A stretch of DNA of 64,000 nt from a halophilic archaeon (GCA_003298465.1 QNGA01000001.1:558001-622000), one strand, 5' to 3'. Positions 17,379 to 27,411 are shown, counted from the first letter of the stretch. Translations and numbers: made by a program. Notes: a model not told the origin generated them from the letters alone.

Positions 17379-18101
17379 ATGACCGCGCCCTGGAACGACT
17401 GGAACCACATCGTCAAACTGGACCCGGACAAGACGCTCGTCGAGGGGGAGACGTTCGAGGACGTCTGTGAAACCGGCACCGACGCGCTGGAAATCGGCGG
17501 CACGCTCGACATGACCGCCGACAAGATGCAGCGAGTCATCGACGCCTGCGCGAAGTACGACGTGCCGGTGTACCAGGAGCCGAGCAACCCGGCGGTCGTC
17601 GTGGACGACGACGCTCTCGACGGCTACCTCGTCCCCATCGTCCTCAACGCCGGCGAGGTGTCCTGGATCACAGGCGCGCACAAGGAGTGGGCCCGCATCG
17701 ACGACGTCGACTGGGAGAAGACGACCACGGAGGCGTACGTCGTCATGAACCCCGACGCGAGCGTCGCCGACCTCACCGGGGCCAACTGCGACCAGACGCC
17801 CGAGGACGTCGCCGCCTACGCCGAAATCGCCGAGCACATGCTCGGCCAGGAGATCGTGTACGTCGAGTACTCGGGCACGTTCGGCGACCCCGAGGTCGTC
17901 GGGGCCGCCCAGGACGCGCTCGACGAGGCGACGCTGTTCTACGGGGGCGGCATCCGGGATTACGAGTCGGCGCACACGATGGCGCAGTACGCCGACACCG
18001 TCGTCGTCGGCGACCTCGTCCACGACGAAGGCGTCGACGCCGTCCGCGAGACGGTCGAGGGCGCGCGCGACGCCACCCACGCCCAGGCCGAGTCCGCCTA
18101 G
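17379..18101 (+). CDS. Geranylgeranylglyceryl phosphate synthase
   Basis: The first committed enzyme of archaeal ether lipids: it joins geranylgeranyl diphosphate to sn-glycerol-1-phosphate. The 240-residue TIM barrel shows [10 protein letters not shown] at the front, the TDALEIGGT strand, the YQEPSNP loop, the [11 protein letters not shown] segment and the phosphate-binding [13 protein letters not shown] and [11 protein letters not shown] ends. This is the short euryarchaeal group I type. The ATG at 17379 follows a TATA-like element near 17350 (gttatagccc). It follows topA by 70 bases. Confidence 0.93.
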   Translation: MTAPWNDWNHIVKLDPDKTLVEGETFEDVCETGTDALEIGGTLDMTADKMQRVIDACAKYDVPVYQEPSNPAVVVDDDALDGYLVPIVLNAGEVSWITGAHKEWARIDDVDWEKTTTEAYVVMNPDASVADLTGANCDQTPEDVAAYAEIAEHMLGQEIVYVEYSGTFGDPEVVGAAQDALDEATLFYGGGIRDYESAHTMAQYADTVVVGDLVHDEGVDAVRETVEGARDATHAQAESA

Positions 18102-18316
18102 ACGTTCCAGCGACCGCCTTCCAGGGCCTTTTCCGACCGCCGTCTCCGCCCGGAGCGACAGCTCTTCGCCGCGCCGACCGGAGCGCCGGGGAGCGGCGTC
18201 CCCGACCATTGTTCGTCGCTCGCGAGCGCGCCCGCGCCCGGGACGGTCGGCGTCGGAGCCTCCGTCCGGGGACGGAAATGAGGGCGTTTAAGACCGCGCC
18301 GGAAGAACGACGCCGT

Positions 18317-19618
18317 ATGCAGAACCGAACCTACACTGCCGACGCCGAGCCCGGCGAGACGGCGACCGTCGCCGGCTGGGTGCACGAGATTCGCGACCTC
18401 GGCGGCATCGCCTTCCTCATCGTCCGGGACGCGACCGGCAAGATCCAGGTCAAGTTCGAGAAGGACGAGATGGACGACGAACTGGTCGAGACCGGACTGG
18501 ACGTCAACCGCGAGAGCGTCGTCACGGTGACCGGCGACGTGGAGGAGGAAGAGCGCGCGCCGACCGGCGTCGAGGTCGTTCCGAGCGAACTCGAGGTCGT
18601 CGCCGACGCCGAACCCGAACTGCCGCTGGACCCCAGCGGCAAGGTCGACGCCGACCTCTCGACGCGGCTCGACAACCGCACGCTCGACCTCCGCAAGGAG
18701 GAGGTCAAGGCCATCTTCGAGATTCGCGCCGAACTGCTGCGCTCCGTGCGCGACCAGTTCCGCGACCTCGGTTGTACCGAGATCAACACGCCGAAGATCG
18801 TCGCGACCGGCACGGAAGGCGGTACGGAGCTGTTCCCCATCACCTACTTCGGCCGCGAGGCGTTCATGAACCAGAGCCCGCAGCTGTTCAAGCAGCTGAT
18901 GGTCGGCTCCGGTCTGGAGCGCGTCTTCGAGGTCGGCCCCATCTTCCGCGCCGAGGAGCACAACACGCCCCGACACCTGAACGAGGCGACCTCCATCGAC
19001 TTCGAGTCGGCGTTCTACGACCACGAGGACGCGATGGACGCCTGCGAGGCGGTAGTGAAGGCGGCCTACGAGGGCGTCGCCGAGAACTGCCAGCGGGAAC
19101 TCGAACTGCTCGGCTACGACGGCTTCGAGGCGCCGGACGGCGACTTCCCCCGGCTCTCCTACGAGGAGGCCATCGAGCGCATCAACGCCACGGGCGAACT
19201 CGACGAACAGCTCGTTTGGGGCGACGACCTGCCCACCGAGGGCGAGAAGGCGCTCGGCGAGGACGTCGGCAGCCACTACTTCATCACCGACTGGCCGAGC
19301 GAGATCAAGCCGTTCTACATCAAGGACCACGACGACGACGAGCAGCTCTCGACCGGCTTCGACCTGATGCACCCCCGGATGGAACTCGTCTCGGGCGGCC
19401 AGCGCGAACACCGCTACGACCACCTCGTCGACGGGTTCGAACAGCAGGGGCTCGACCCCGAACAGTTCGACTACTACACGAAGATGTTCAAGTACGGCAT
19501 GCCGCCCCACGCCGGCTGGGGACTCGGCGGCGAGCGCCTCGTCATGACGATGCTCGGCCTCGACAACATCCGCGAAGCCGTGCTGTATCCGCGGGACCGA
19601 CAGCGGCTTTCGCCGTAG
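18317..19618 (+). CDS. aspS: Aspartyl-tRNA synthetase (archaeal type)
   Basis: A class II synthetase that charges tRNA-Asp (archaeal forms without a separate AsnRS also charge tRNA-Asn). The 433-residue protein has an N-terminal OB-fold anticodon domain ([21 protein letters not shown]), then the catalytic core with motif 2 ([14 protein letters not shown]) and motif 3 ([14 protein letters not shown]). It lacks the bacterial insertion domain, as expected for the archaeal/eukaryotic type. The ATG at 18317 is chosen; the longer upstream frame is Arg-rich. The cognate tRNA-Asp lies at 41181-41253. Confidence 0.95.
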   Translation: MQNRTYTADAEPGETATVAGWVHEIRDLGGIAFLIVRDATGKIQVKFEKDEMDDELVETGLDVNRESVVTVTGDVEEEERAPTGVEVVPSELEVVADAEPELPLDPSGKVDADLSTRLDNRTLDLRKEEVKAIFEIRAELLRSVRDQFRDLGCTEINTPKIVATGTEGGTELFPITYFGREAFMNQSPQLFKQLMVGSGLERVFEVGPIFRAEEHNTPRHLNEATSIDFESAFYDHEDAMDACEAVVKAAYEGVAENCQRELELLGYDGFEAPDGDFPRLSYEEAIERINATGELDEQLVWGDDLPTEGEKALGEDVGSHYFITDWPSEIKPFYIKDHDDDEQLSTGFDLMHPRMELVSGGQREHRYDHLVDGFEQQGLDPEQFDYYTKMFKYGMPPHAGWGLGGERLVMTMLGLDNIREAVLYPRDRQRLSP

Positions 19619-19787
19619 CCGCCGAGCGGACGCTCGTCACGAGCGTGGCGGAGCGACGGCGTACCCCCGCGACCGCCAGCACCCCTCGCCCTGCGACTGG
19701 TCCTTTCTCTCCGCGCTCTCACCGTCGGACGCTCTCCCCGTACGGCCGGTCGCGCGAGGGCCGTGGCGGTCGTTTTCCGGACAATCG

Positions 19788-19801
19788 AACCTCTTAAACC
19801 G
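19788..19801 (+). promoter_or_regulatory. rnpB TATA box
   Basis: cctcttaaaccg centred near 19795 sits about 25-27 bases before the inferred 5' end of RNase P RNA at helix P1, the normal archaeal spacing. Confidence 0.5.
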
Positions 19802-19819
19802 CCGCGCGACGTAGTTAGA

Positions 19820-20256
19820 ATGGCAGAGGGAGCCCGGTTCCCGCGGTGGACGCGGCCTCGCCGCGTCGTACGGTGTCGGCCTCGCCGGCACCCACGTGAG
19901 GAAAGTCCCCCCACCGTTCGGGCAGGCGACCGGGCGCAAGCCCGGAGTGGGAGACCACTGGCTCTGGAACAGAAACGAGACCCCTCCGCGCGACCGATGA
20001 GGTGCGCGAACCGACCCGCGAGGGAAGGGAGTTGACCCACCGAGGGCTCGACCGCGGAGAAGGGATGGAACGGCGAATCCTCGCCGGTGCAAGTCCGCGC
20101 CACTATGGTAGCCCGGACGCCCGCCAGACGGCGGGCCTCCGTGGCGTTCGGCGACGCCGTCGGAGTTCTCCGGCGGACCGCCGGACGCCCGGAGACGGTG
20201 CGGACGCTCAGCCGAATGCCGGGCCGAACAGAAGGGGGCTTACTCCCCTCAGCCGT
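19820..20256 (+). ncRNA. rnpB: RNase P RNA (archaeal type A)
   Basis: The catalytic RNA that removes 5' leaders from pre-tRNAs. Diagnostic conserved regions are present in order: GAGGAAAGTCC near 19899 (CR I), the ACAGAAACGAGACC segment near 19970 (CR II/III), GGTGCAAGTCCGC near 20088 and ACAGAAGGGGGCTTA near 20229 (CR V). The 5' GGCAGAGGGAG (about 19822-19832) can pair with the 3' CTCCCCTCAGCC (about 20243-20254) as helix P1, which sets the ends. A TATA-like cttaaacc lies about 27 bases upstream. Ends are accurate to a few bases. Confidence 0.93.
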
Positions 20257-20257
20257 T

Positions 20258-20371
20258 TTAGATGCCGAGCGCGAACGCGAGGAGCGCGACGCCTACCAGC
20301 AGTTCGAGTGCGACCACTAGCAGGGCTGCGCTGACTTTCACGGTCTTCAGACGGCCAGTTGCGGTGCTCAT
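20258..20371 (-). CDS. 37-residue single-helix membrane microprotein
   Basis: ATG at 20371 (MSTATGRLKTVKVSAALL), TAA at 20258-20260. A basic N terminus is followed by one membrane helix (LLVVALELLVGVALLAFALGI), ending at the stop. A TATA-like cttatt lies about 31 bases upstream on the minus strand. The frame keeps G/C third positions. It is tail to tail with rnpB and ends within a couple of bases of the RNA. Function unknown; many haloarchaea encode such tiny membrane proteins. Confidence 0.6.
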   Translation of the reverse strand: MSTATGRLKTVKVSAALLVVALELLVGVALLAFALGI

Positions 20372-20617
20372 GTCTCGTTCCTCCTTTCGACCAGACCATC
20401 AATAAGTGAGAACGATGGTTGACGACCGTTTCCTCTCCTAACACGAAGTTAACGATCTGAACGGTGCTGAACGGTCCCTGCTCGTCTCGTTCGGATTCGT
20501 TCCACGGTCCGTTACGTCCGAGTTGTTAACTAGATGCTCCCTAATTATCAGAAACTCACATTCGAGGCCGGTTTCGTGGTAGCGACATTAATAACTCCTC
20601 GGCGATTACGGTCGACC

Positions 20618-23122
20618 ATGAGCGACACAGACGGAACGGAGACGGTTCGTCTCTCGGTTCCGGACATGGACTGCCCGTCCTGCGCCGGGAAGGTGACCGG
20701 CAGCGTCGGGTCCGTCGAGGGCGTCGCGGACGCCGACGCGCAGGTCACGGCGGGCCGACTCGTCGTGGACTACGACCCCGACCGGACCGACTCCGCCGCT
20801 ATCCGAGAAGCGGTCGAGAGCGCCGGCTACGCCGTCGAAAACGGCGGTGAGGAGACGCTCTCCGTGCCGGAGATGGACTGCCCCTCGTGCGCGGGCAAGG
20901 TCGAGAACGCGCTCGCCGGCGTGGACGGCGTCGCCGGGTACGAGACGCGACCGGCGACCGGGACGGTGGTCGTCGAGTCCGCGGGAGCCTCCCGCTCGGA
21001 CCTCGTGGCGGCCGTCGAGGGTGCGGGCTACGAGGTGGCCGACCCGGCCGGCGACGACGCGAGCGCGGCCGGCGTCGGGGCGCCGGACTCGGTGTGGACG
21101 AGCCCCCGGGCGCTGAAGACGTGGGCCGGCGCGGCGCTGCTCGTCGCGGCGCTCGTCCTGCACTTCTCCGCACTCGCGAACCCCGAACTCTTCGCGGTCG
21201 GGAGCGTCACGCTCACCGTCGCCGACGTAGCGTTCCTGCTGGCGACCGCCTCCGGCGGCCAGGCCGTGCTCCGGAACGGCTACTACTCCGCGAAGAACGC
21301 GAGCCTCGACATCGACCTGCTGATGAGCGCCGGCATCGTCGGCGCGCTCGCGGTCGGCCTCTACCTCGAGGCGGCGACGCTCGCGGTGCTTTTCAGCGTC
21401 GCCGAACTCCTGGAGCGGTACTCGATGGACCGCGCCCGCGACTCGCTGCGCGAACTGATGGAACTCTCGCCGGACACGGCCACCGTGGTCCGCGACGGCG
21501 AGGAGGAGACGGTTCCCGTCGAGGCGGTCCGGCCCGGCGAGACGGTGGTCGTCCGGCCCGGCGAGAAGGTGCCGGTCGACGGCGTCGTGCGGGAGGGAGC
21601 GAGCGCGGTCGACCAGTCGCCGATAACGGGCGAGAGCGTCCCCGTCGAGAAGGGTGGGGGCGACGAGGTGTTCGCCGGCACCGTCAACGAGGAGGGGTAC
21701 CTCGAGGTCGAGGCGACCGCGGAGGCCGACGAGACGACCATCTCGCGCATCGTCGAACTGGTCGGCGACGCCGAGCAGTCCCGCACCCAGCACGAGCAGT
21801 TCGTGGACCGGTTCGCCAGCTACTACACCCCCGCGGTGGTCGGGCTGGCCGTCCTGACGGTCGCGGTGCCGCCCCTCCTCTGGAGCGCGCCGTTCGAGAC
21901 GTGGTTCGTCCGGGGACTGACGCTGCTGGTCGTCGCCTGTCCCTGCGCGTTCGTCATCAGCACGCCGGTCAGCGTCGTCTCGGGCATCACCAGCGCGGCG
22001 CGCAACGGCGTGCTCGTGAAGGGCGGCGACCACCTCGAGGCGATGGGCGAACTCGACAACGTCGCGGTGGACAAGACCGGGACGCTGACGAAGGGCGAAC
22101 TCGCGGTGACCGACGTGGTCCCGCTGAACGGCAACGACAAGGCGGACGTGCTCCGCTGCGCGCACGGCCTCGAACGGCGTAGCGAACACCCCATCGCGGA
22201 GGCCGTCGTCGACTACGCCACCGAGACGGTCGGCCGCGACGAGCGCCCGGTCGAGAACTTCGAGAACCTGCCCGGCAAGGGCGTCAAAGCCGACGTCGAC
22301 GGCGTCACCCACTACGTCGGCAAGCCCGGCCTGTTCGCAGACCTCGGTTTCGACCTCGGGCACACCCACCTCACCACGGACGGCGGGGCGGTCGTCTCCG
22401 ACGACCCGGCCGACGACGGACCGGTCGTCGCGGCGGACGAGACTGGCGGCATCTGCGAGGACCGCGACGACTGTCTGGACCTGCTCGGCGACGCCGTCCC
22501 GCAGTTCCAGCGCGAGGGCAAGACCATCGTGCTGGTCGGCACCGAGGAGGAACTGGAGGGCGTCATCGCCGTCGCCGACGAAGTGCGCCCCGGCGCGAGC
22601 GAGGCGGTCGCGCGCCTCCACGACCTCGGTATCGAGCGCGTCGTAATGCTCACGGGCGACAACGAGGGTACCGCTCGCGCCATCGCGGAGCGGGTGGGCG
22701 TCGACGAGTACCGCGCCGAACTCCTGCCCGAAGGGAAGGTCGAAGCGGTCGAGGAACTCGCGGACGACGGCGTGGCGATGGTCGGCGACGGCGTCAACGA
22801 CGCACCCGCGATGGCCGCCGCGACGGTCGGCGTCGCGATGGGCGCTGCCGGCACCGACACCGCCATCGAGACGGCCGACGTGGCGCTGCTCGGCGACGAC
22901 CTCCGGAAACTGCCGTACCTCCGGGACCTCGCCCGGAAGGCCAACCGCGTCATCCGCCAGAACGTCTGGTCCAGCCTCGCGGTGAAGGCAGTCCTCGCCG
23001 CCGGCGCGCCGCTCGGCCTCGTCAGCGTCGCGGCCGCCATCGTCGTCGGCGACATGGGCATGAGCCTCACGGTCACCGGCAACGCGATGCGACTCGCCGG
23101 CGTGAGTCCCGACGACGAGTGA
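20618..23122 (+). CDS. Heavy-metal P1B-type ATPase (Zn/Cd/Pb type)
   Basis: A metal-exporting ATPase of 834 residues. Two N-terminal heavy-metal-associated domains each carry MDCPSCAGKV (C19/C22 and C88/C91). The membrane metal site is CPC (C441-P-C443, ACPCAFVISTP), the form typical of the Zn/Cd/Pb ZntA subgroup rather than the copper subgroup. The core motifs are TGES, DKTGTLTKGE (D485 is phosphorylated), SEHPIAEA and GDGVNDAP, and the last helices hold the GDMG aspartate. The ATG at 20618 was chosen about 30 bases after a TATA-like attaataac. Followed by a winged-helix gene on the other strand. Confidence 0.93.
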   Translation: MSDTDGTETVRLSVPDMDCPSCAGKVTGSVGSVEGVADADAQVTAGRLVVDYDPDRTDSAAIREAVESAGYAVENGGEETLSVPEMDCPSCAGKVENALAGVDGVAGYETRPATGTVVVESAGASRSDLVAAVEGAGYEVADPAGDDASAAGVGAPDSVWTSPRALKTWAGAALLVAALVLHFSALANPELFAVGSVTLTVADVAFLLATASGGQAVLRNGYYSAKNASLDIDLLMSAGIVGALAVGLYLEAATLAVLFSVAELLERYSMDRARDSLRELMELSPDTATVVRDGEEETVPVEAVRPGETVVVRPGEKVPVDGVVREGASAVDQSPITGESVPVEKGGGDEVFAGTVNEEGYLEVEATAEADETTISRIVELVGDAEQSRTQHEQFVDRFASYYTPAVVGLAVLTVAVPPLLWSAPFETWFVRGLTLLVVACPCAFVISTPVSVVSGITSAARNGVLVKGGDHLEAMGELDNVAVDKTGTLTKGELAVTDVVPLNGNDKADVLRCAHGLERRSEHPIAEAVVDYATETVGRDERPVENFENLPGKGVKADVDGVTHYVGKPGLFADLGFDLGHTHLTTDGGAVVSDDPADDGPVVAADETGGICEDRDDCLDLLGDAVPQFQREGKTIVLVGTEEELEGVIAVADEVRPGASEAVARLHDLGIERVVMLTGDNEGTARAIAERVGVDEYRAELLPEGKVEAVEELADDGVAMVGDGVNDAPAMAAATVGVAMGAAGTDTAIETADVALLGDDLRKLPYLRDLARKANRVIRQNVWSSLAVKAVLAAGAPLGLVSVAAAIVVGDMGMSLTVTGNAMRLAGVSPDDE

Positions 23123-23155
23123 GGAAGGGCCGTCTGCGGTCGCTCGTTCCCGGAG

Positions 23156-23509
23156 TCAGTTCGAACTCGCCGCCCGGGGTTCCGGTATCGCCTCGTCGGG
23201 GTCGAACGCCTCGCAGAGGTCCGCTATCGCGCAGTCGGCGCACCGAACCGTCCTCGCGCCGTCGTACTCGACGAGACCGACGTCCTCCATCTTCGGCAGA
23301 TGGGCGTGGTAAAGTTCGGCCCTGATACGGGTGCGACGCTCCTCGGTCCCCTCCCCCGCTTTCGATTCTCGCTCTGCAACCTGGTCGACGAGTTCCTCCA
23401 ACGAGAACGCCGTCTTCTCCGCCTTCACGACGTGAAGACAGATGTTCCGCCGTCGCTCGTCGCTGAAGAGGTCGAACAACCCGTCGATGGTCTTCGAATC
23501 ACCGGTCAC
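23156..23509 (-). CDS. DUF7344-like winged-helix protein with C-terminal cysteines
   Basis: A 117-residue protein. LFDLFSDERRRNICLHVV, the recognition-type region and LYHAHLPKMEDVGLVEYD match the haloarchaeal winged-helix domain DUF7344, probable transcription regulators. The C-terminal part has C90, C93 and C99 (RCADCAIADLCEAF), which could bind a metal. It lies tail to tail with the Zn/Cd ATPase, 33 bases away, so a metal-sensing role is tempting but unproven. The start ATG is at 23509. Confidence 0.7.
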   Translation of the reverse strand: MTGDSKTIDGLFDLFSDERRRNICLHVVKAEKTAFSLEELVDQVAERESKAGEGTEERRTRIRAELYHAHLPKMEDVGLVEYDGARTVRCADCAIADLCEAFDPDEAIPEPRAASSN

Positions 23510-23650
23510 TCGTTCTCACTATTCCGGGAGTGGGCCCCGCGGGGGATAACGAGTCGGCGTAAATATTCACGGTCTTTTTAACGCATCAACGTCGGATGCT
23601 AGCACCCACCAATAGTTTTGGCCTCCGCGACCGTACTGTCGGTACCCACG

Positions 23651-24301
23651 ATGATACTCGTCGAATTCGGACTCGACTACCCGATTCTTCGCGAAGCGCT
23701 CGAACGGGCCCCCGAGATGGAAGTCACGTGGAAGCGGTCGGACCAGTCCGAAGGAGGGCCTCACCGAATTCTCCTCTGGACTGAGGGGGGCGACTTCGAG
23801 GCGTTCGAGGACGGCGTCGAAGACGACCCCACCATCTCTACCTTTTCGCCCGTCGTCGAGGTCGGTTCGCAGCGGCTCTACAAGACCGAACTGGGGGAAG
23901 AAGGGCGACGCAAGAGCGTGTATCCGCTCCTCGTCGAGCAAGCGAGCATCCTCCAGCACGTCACCGCGACCCACGAGGGCTGGGAGTTCCGCGTCGCGTT
24001 CCCCGACAAGACCGCGTTCGGCCAGTTCTACGATTTCTGTCGGAGTAACGACCTGGGATGCGACGTGTATCGGTTCTACGAGGAGCGAGGGAACACCGAC
24101 ACGCCCCGGTTCGGGTTGACGGACGCTCAACGGGAGACGCTCGTCACGGCCGTCGACTGCGGGTATCTGGAGATTCCGCGGGAGAGTTCGCTCGCCGACC
24201 TCAGCGACCACTTCGGCATCTCCGAGACCGCGGCCTCGGAGCGGTTCCGCCGCGGAGTGAAACGGTTCGTCGAGACCACGGTGTACACCGACGCCGGCTA
24301 G
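23651..24301 (+). CDS. Bat-type HTH (HTH_10) transcription regulator
   Basis: A 216-residue regulator. The N-terminal 140 residues form the alpha/beta domain usual in bacterioopsin-activator-like proteins (MILVEFGLDYPILREAL... FRVAFPDKTAFGQFYDFC). The C-terminal HTH_10 domain is clear: LTDAQRETLVTAVDCGYLEIPRESSLADLSDHFGISETAASERFRRG. The ligand or signal is unknown. The ATG at 23651 is chosen because it begins the first beta strand directly. It lies between two metal-transport genes, so it may control them. Confidence 0.88.
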   Translation: MILVEFGLDYPILREALERAPEMEVTWKRSDQSEGGPHRILLWTEGGDFEAFEDGVEDDPTISTFSPVVEVGSQRLYKTELGEEGRRKSVYPLLVEQASILQHVTATHEGWEFRVAFPDKTAFGQFYDFCRSNDLGCDVYRFYEERGNTDTPRFGLTDAQRETLVTAVDCGYLEIPRESSLADLSDHFGISETAASERFRRGVKRFVETTVYTDAG

Positions 24302-24430
24302 TCGCACGCGCCGAACGCCGGGTCGATAACTGCCCGGGAGCCGTACTGCGGTCGCGTTCTCGGGCGTCCGTCCCGGTGCTGGTAGGCCGTGCCACCAACT
24401 ACTGAAAGCCTCCGGCCCGTACTCCCGACG

Positions 24431-25402
24431 ATGGCAGGTGACCGCGACGACGAGGTGACCCGCGACGCCGTCCGCGGACGCCGCGCCGACGAACGCGACG
24501 CGCGGGATGGCGCGGGTCGCGCCCCCGACTCGGGACTCCGCGAACTCGCGCTGGCCCTGGGCATTAACACCGTCTTCTTCGTCGTCGAACTCGTCGGCGC
24601 ACTGTACGCCGACTCGCTGGCCCTGTTCGCGGACGCGGTGCACATGCTGGCCGACAGCGCCAGTCTCGCCCTCGCGCTGGTCGCCGCGTGGGTCGCGAGA
24701 CGGCCCGCCGACGCACGGCGGACCTACGGCTACCAGCGCGCGGAGGTGCTCGGCGCGTTCGCCAACGGCGTCCTGCTCGTCGCCGCCGTGGGATACGTCC
24801 TCTTCGACGCCGTTCGTCGGTTCCAGGACCCCCGTCCCGTGGACGCCCCGGTCGTCGCGGTCGTCGGCCTCGTCGGCCTCGTCGCCAACCTGGCGGCGGC
24901 CTGGGTGCTCGCGGACCGGCGCGACGTTCTGAACGTCGAAGGGGCCTTTCTCCACCTGATCGCTGACGCGGCGGGCAGCGTCGCCGCCGTCGTGGTCGGC
25001 GTCGCGCTCGTCTACACCGACCTGTACGTGCTCGACCCCGTCGCCGCCCTGCTGGTGGCCGCGCTCGTCCTCTACTCGGTCCGCGACCTCCTCTCCGACA
25101 GCCTGAACATCCTCCTCCAGGGAGCGCCCGGGGACGTCCCCGTCGACGAGGTGCGGCGCTACATCGAGGGCATCGAGGGGGTTACGGACGCCCACGACGT
25201 CCACGTCTGGGCGCTCGGGTCGACCCAGTACACCCTCTCGGCGCACGTCGTCGTCGCGGAGGGCGTCGACTCCGACGCGGTGCTCCGGCGCTGCCAGTCG
25301 GACCTCGCCGACCGGTTCGGCATCGACCACGCCACCCTCCAGGTCGAGTCGCCCTCCTACGCCCACACCGTCGACTTCGACTGTTACGCCGACGAGCGCT
25401 GA
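24431..25402 (+). CDS. Cation diffusion facilitator (Zn/Cd/Co exporter)
   Basis: A proton-coupled metal exporter of 323 residues. Six membrane helices are visible; the metal site residues are in helix 2 (D68 is nearby, H71xxxD75 in FADAVHMLAD) and helix 5 (H175xxxD179 in HLIADAAGS). The cytosolic C-terminal ferredoxin-like domain contains DVHVWALGSTQYTLSAHVVV. The H-x3-D pairs favour zinc. An acidic/basic N-terminal extension of 35 residues precedes helix 1. The ATG at 24431 is chosen over 24389. Confidence 0.92.
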   Translation: MAGDRDDEVTRDAVRGRRADERDARDGAGRAPDSGLRELALALGINTVFFVVELVGALYADSLALFADAVHMLADSASLALALVAAWVARRPADARRTYGYQRAEVLGAFANGVLLVAAVGYVLFDAVRRFQDPRPVDAPVVAVVGLVGLVANLAAAWVLADRRDVLNVEGAFLHLIADAAGSVAAVVVGVALVYTDLYVLDPVAALLVAALVLYSVRDLLSDSLNILLQGAPGDVPVDEVRRYIEGIEGVTDAHDVHVWALGSTQYTLSAHVVVAEGVDSDAVLRRCQSDLADRFGIDHATLQVESPSYAHTVDFDCYADER

Positions 25403-25532
25403 GAAACGCCCGCTCGTCCGGTCGATTCGCCGGCCGGCGAGCGACGGCCCCCGCCCGCCGGTTCCGCGGGTCCGGGCGGCGGGGCCGTCGCACTTAGGGA
25501 CTCCACCGTCGTGGGCTAGAGCGGGGGATTCC

Positions 25533-25949
25533 ATGCCAGTCAGTGACATCGCATTGACGGAGGTCGTAACGGCAGACAGGAACACGGCGGTCACGGCCAT
25601 CGCGGCCCGGATGGAGGCGGAGAACGTCGGGAGCGTGCTCGTCCTGGAGGAGAGCGACCTCGTCGGCATCGTCACGGACCGAGAGATAGCCCTCTCGCTC
25701 GCGGACGACCCGGACGCCACGGACCGCACCGCGGACGAGGTGATGACCGAGGACCCGGTGACGGTTCCGTCCGACGCGGGCGTCACCGAACTGGTCCGGC
25801 GGATGGAAGACGCGGGCGTCCGCCGGATGCCGGTCGTCGACGACGGCGACCTGGCGGGCATCGTCACGCTCGACGACGTGTTGGTGTTGCTCACCGAGGA
25901 GTTCGACGACGCCGTCGACGTCGTGAAGCGCCAGTCGCCGCGGTTCTGA
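25533..25949 (+). CDS. Tandem CBS-domain protein
   Basis: A 138-residue protein made of two CBS domains (a Bateman pair): VTADRNTAVTAIAARMEAENVGSVLVL... GIVTDREIAL and VTVPSDAGVTELVRRMEDAGVRRMPVVDDGDLAGIVTLDDVL. Such pairs bind adenine nucleotides and act as energy sensors. No effector domain is attached, so the partner is unknown. The start ATG is at 25533. Confidence 0.9.
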   Translation: MPVSDIALTEVVTADRNTAVTAIAARMEAENVGSVLVLEESDLVGIVTDREIALSLADDPDATDRTADEVMTEDPVTVPSDAGVTELVRRMEDAGVRRMPVVDDGDLAGIVTLDDVLVLLTEEFDDAVDVVKRQSPRF

Positions 25950-26073
25950 GGCCACCGCCGCGCGAGCGCCGTCCCGACGAGTCGCGTCGCGCGTCGCCCG
26001 CACGCCCCGCCGAACCGGCGCAGGTCGATTCGTCGACCGTCGACGTTTTTTCGCGGCCACACGAGGTGGGGGT

Positions 26074-27174
26074 ATGGACGAACGAATCCACGAGCACGCG
26101 GAGGTACTGGTCGACTGGAGCGCGCGCGTCGAGGCGGGCGACGACGTGGTGCTCTCGGTCGCTGAAGGGGCACACGACCTCGCGGTCGCCGTCGCGGAGA
26201 AACTGGGCGAACGCGGTGCGAACCTGCTGGCGATCTACGGTTCCGACGAGATAGCGCGCGCCTACCTCCGGGCGCACGACGGCGACTTCGACGCCGACCC
26301 CGAGTTCGAACTGGCGCTGTACGAGAGAGCGGACGTGACCCTCGCGCTCGGCGGTAGCCGGAACGCGACGGCGAAGGCGGACGTGCCCGGCGAACGGCGG
26401 CAGGCGTACTCGAAGGCGCGCCAGGAGATCAGCGAAGCCCGCCTCTCGACCGACTGGGTGAGCACGCTCCATCCGACGCGGGCGTACGCCCAGCAGGCGG
26501 GAATGGCCTACGAGGAGTACCAGGACTTCGTCTACGACGCCGTCCTCCGCGACTGGGAGAGCCTGGCCGAGGAGATGGCGGAGATGAAGGAGATACTCGA
26601 CGACGGTAGCGAGGTTCGACTCGTCTCGGACGGCACCGACCTCACGATGTCGATCGAGGACCGGACCGCGGTGAACTCCGCCGCCTCCGTCGCGTACGAC
26701 TCCCACAACCTGCCCAGCGGCGAGGTGTTCACCGCGCCGTCCGACCCCGCGGGCGAGGTCGTCTTCGACGTGCCGATGACCATCCAGGACCGCCGGGTGC
26801 GGAACGTCAGAATCGCGTTCGAGGACGGCGAGGTGACCGAGTTCAGCGCCGAGACGGGCGAGGACGCGCTCGCCGACGTGCTCGGCACGGACGAGGGCGC
26901 GCGCCGTCTCGGCGAACTGGGCATCGGGATGAACCGCGGCATCGACCGGTTCACAGACAACATCCTCTTCGACGAGAAGATGGGCGACACCGTCCACCTC
27001 GCCGTCGGCCGCGCCTACGACGCCTGCCTGCCGGACGGCGAGGCGGGCAACGACAGTGCGGTGCACGTCGACATGATAACCGACGTGAGCGAGAACTCCC
27101 GGCTCGAAGTCGACGGTGAAGTCGTCCAGCGGAACGGTACGTTCCGGTGGGAGGACGGGTTCGAGGCGGCGTAA
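26074..27174 (+). CDS. M29-family aminopeptidase
   Basis: A 366-residue cytosolic metallo-aminopeptidase of family M29, close to the normal length for the family. The N-terminal alpha/beta domain (MDERIHEHAEVLVDWSARVEAGD) is followed by the metal-binding domain with GEVFTAPS, GELGIGMNRGI, DTVHLAVGRAY and SAVHVDMITD, which supply the two Glu, His, and His/Asp ligands. It is a paralog of the shorter gene at 233-1183. The ATG at 26074 follows a T-rich stretch (gttttttcg) that could serve as a promoter element. Confidence 0.88.
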   Translation: MDERIHEHAEVLVDWSARVEAGDDVVLSVAEGAHDLAVAVAEKLGERGANLLAIYGSDEIARAYLRAHDGDFDADPEFELALYERADVTLALGGSRNATAKADVPGERRQAYSKARQEISEARLSTDWVSTLHPTRAYAQQAGMAYEEYQDFVYDAVLRDWESLAEEMAEMKEILDDGSEVRLVSDGTDLTMSIEDRTAVNSAASVAYDSHNLPSGEVFTAPSDPAGEVVFDVPMTIQDRRVRNVRIAFEDGEVTEFSAETGEDALADVLGTDEGARRLGELGIGMNRGIDRFTDNILFDEKMGDTVHLAVGRAYDACLPDGEAGNDSAVHVDMITDVSENSRLEVDGEVVQRNGTFRWEDGFEAA

Positions 27175-27411
27175 CGACGCGTCGAACCGCGATCGAAGGC
27201 CGGATAGACGGTCCGACGCGGGAGAAAACGACTACGGTGACGGTGCGGTGCAGTATGCGGGAGTATTTTCAGTAGACGGTGACTCAGGTGCGGGAATTCG
27301 AGTGGATGGTGCATATCGGACGGTACGCACGTGTTTACAGAATCCGACGGGTTAGCTTCGCTATCTCGCTCCGAACGAAGAACCCGTACTACCAACTACG
27401 GTCGAGCCGAT

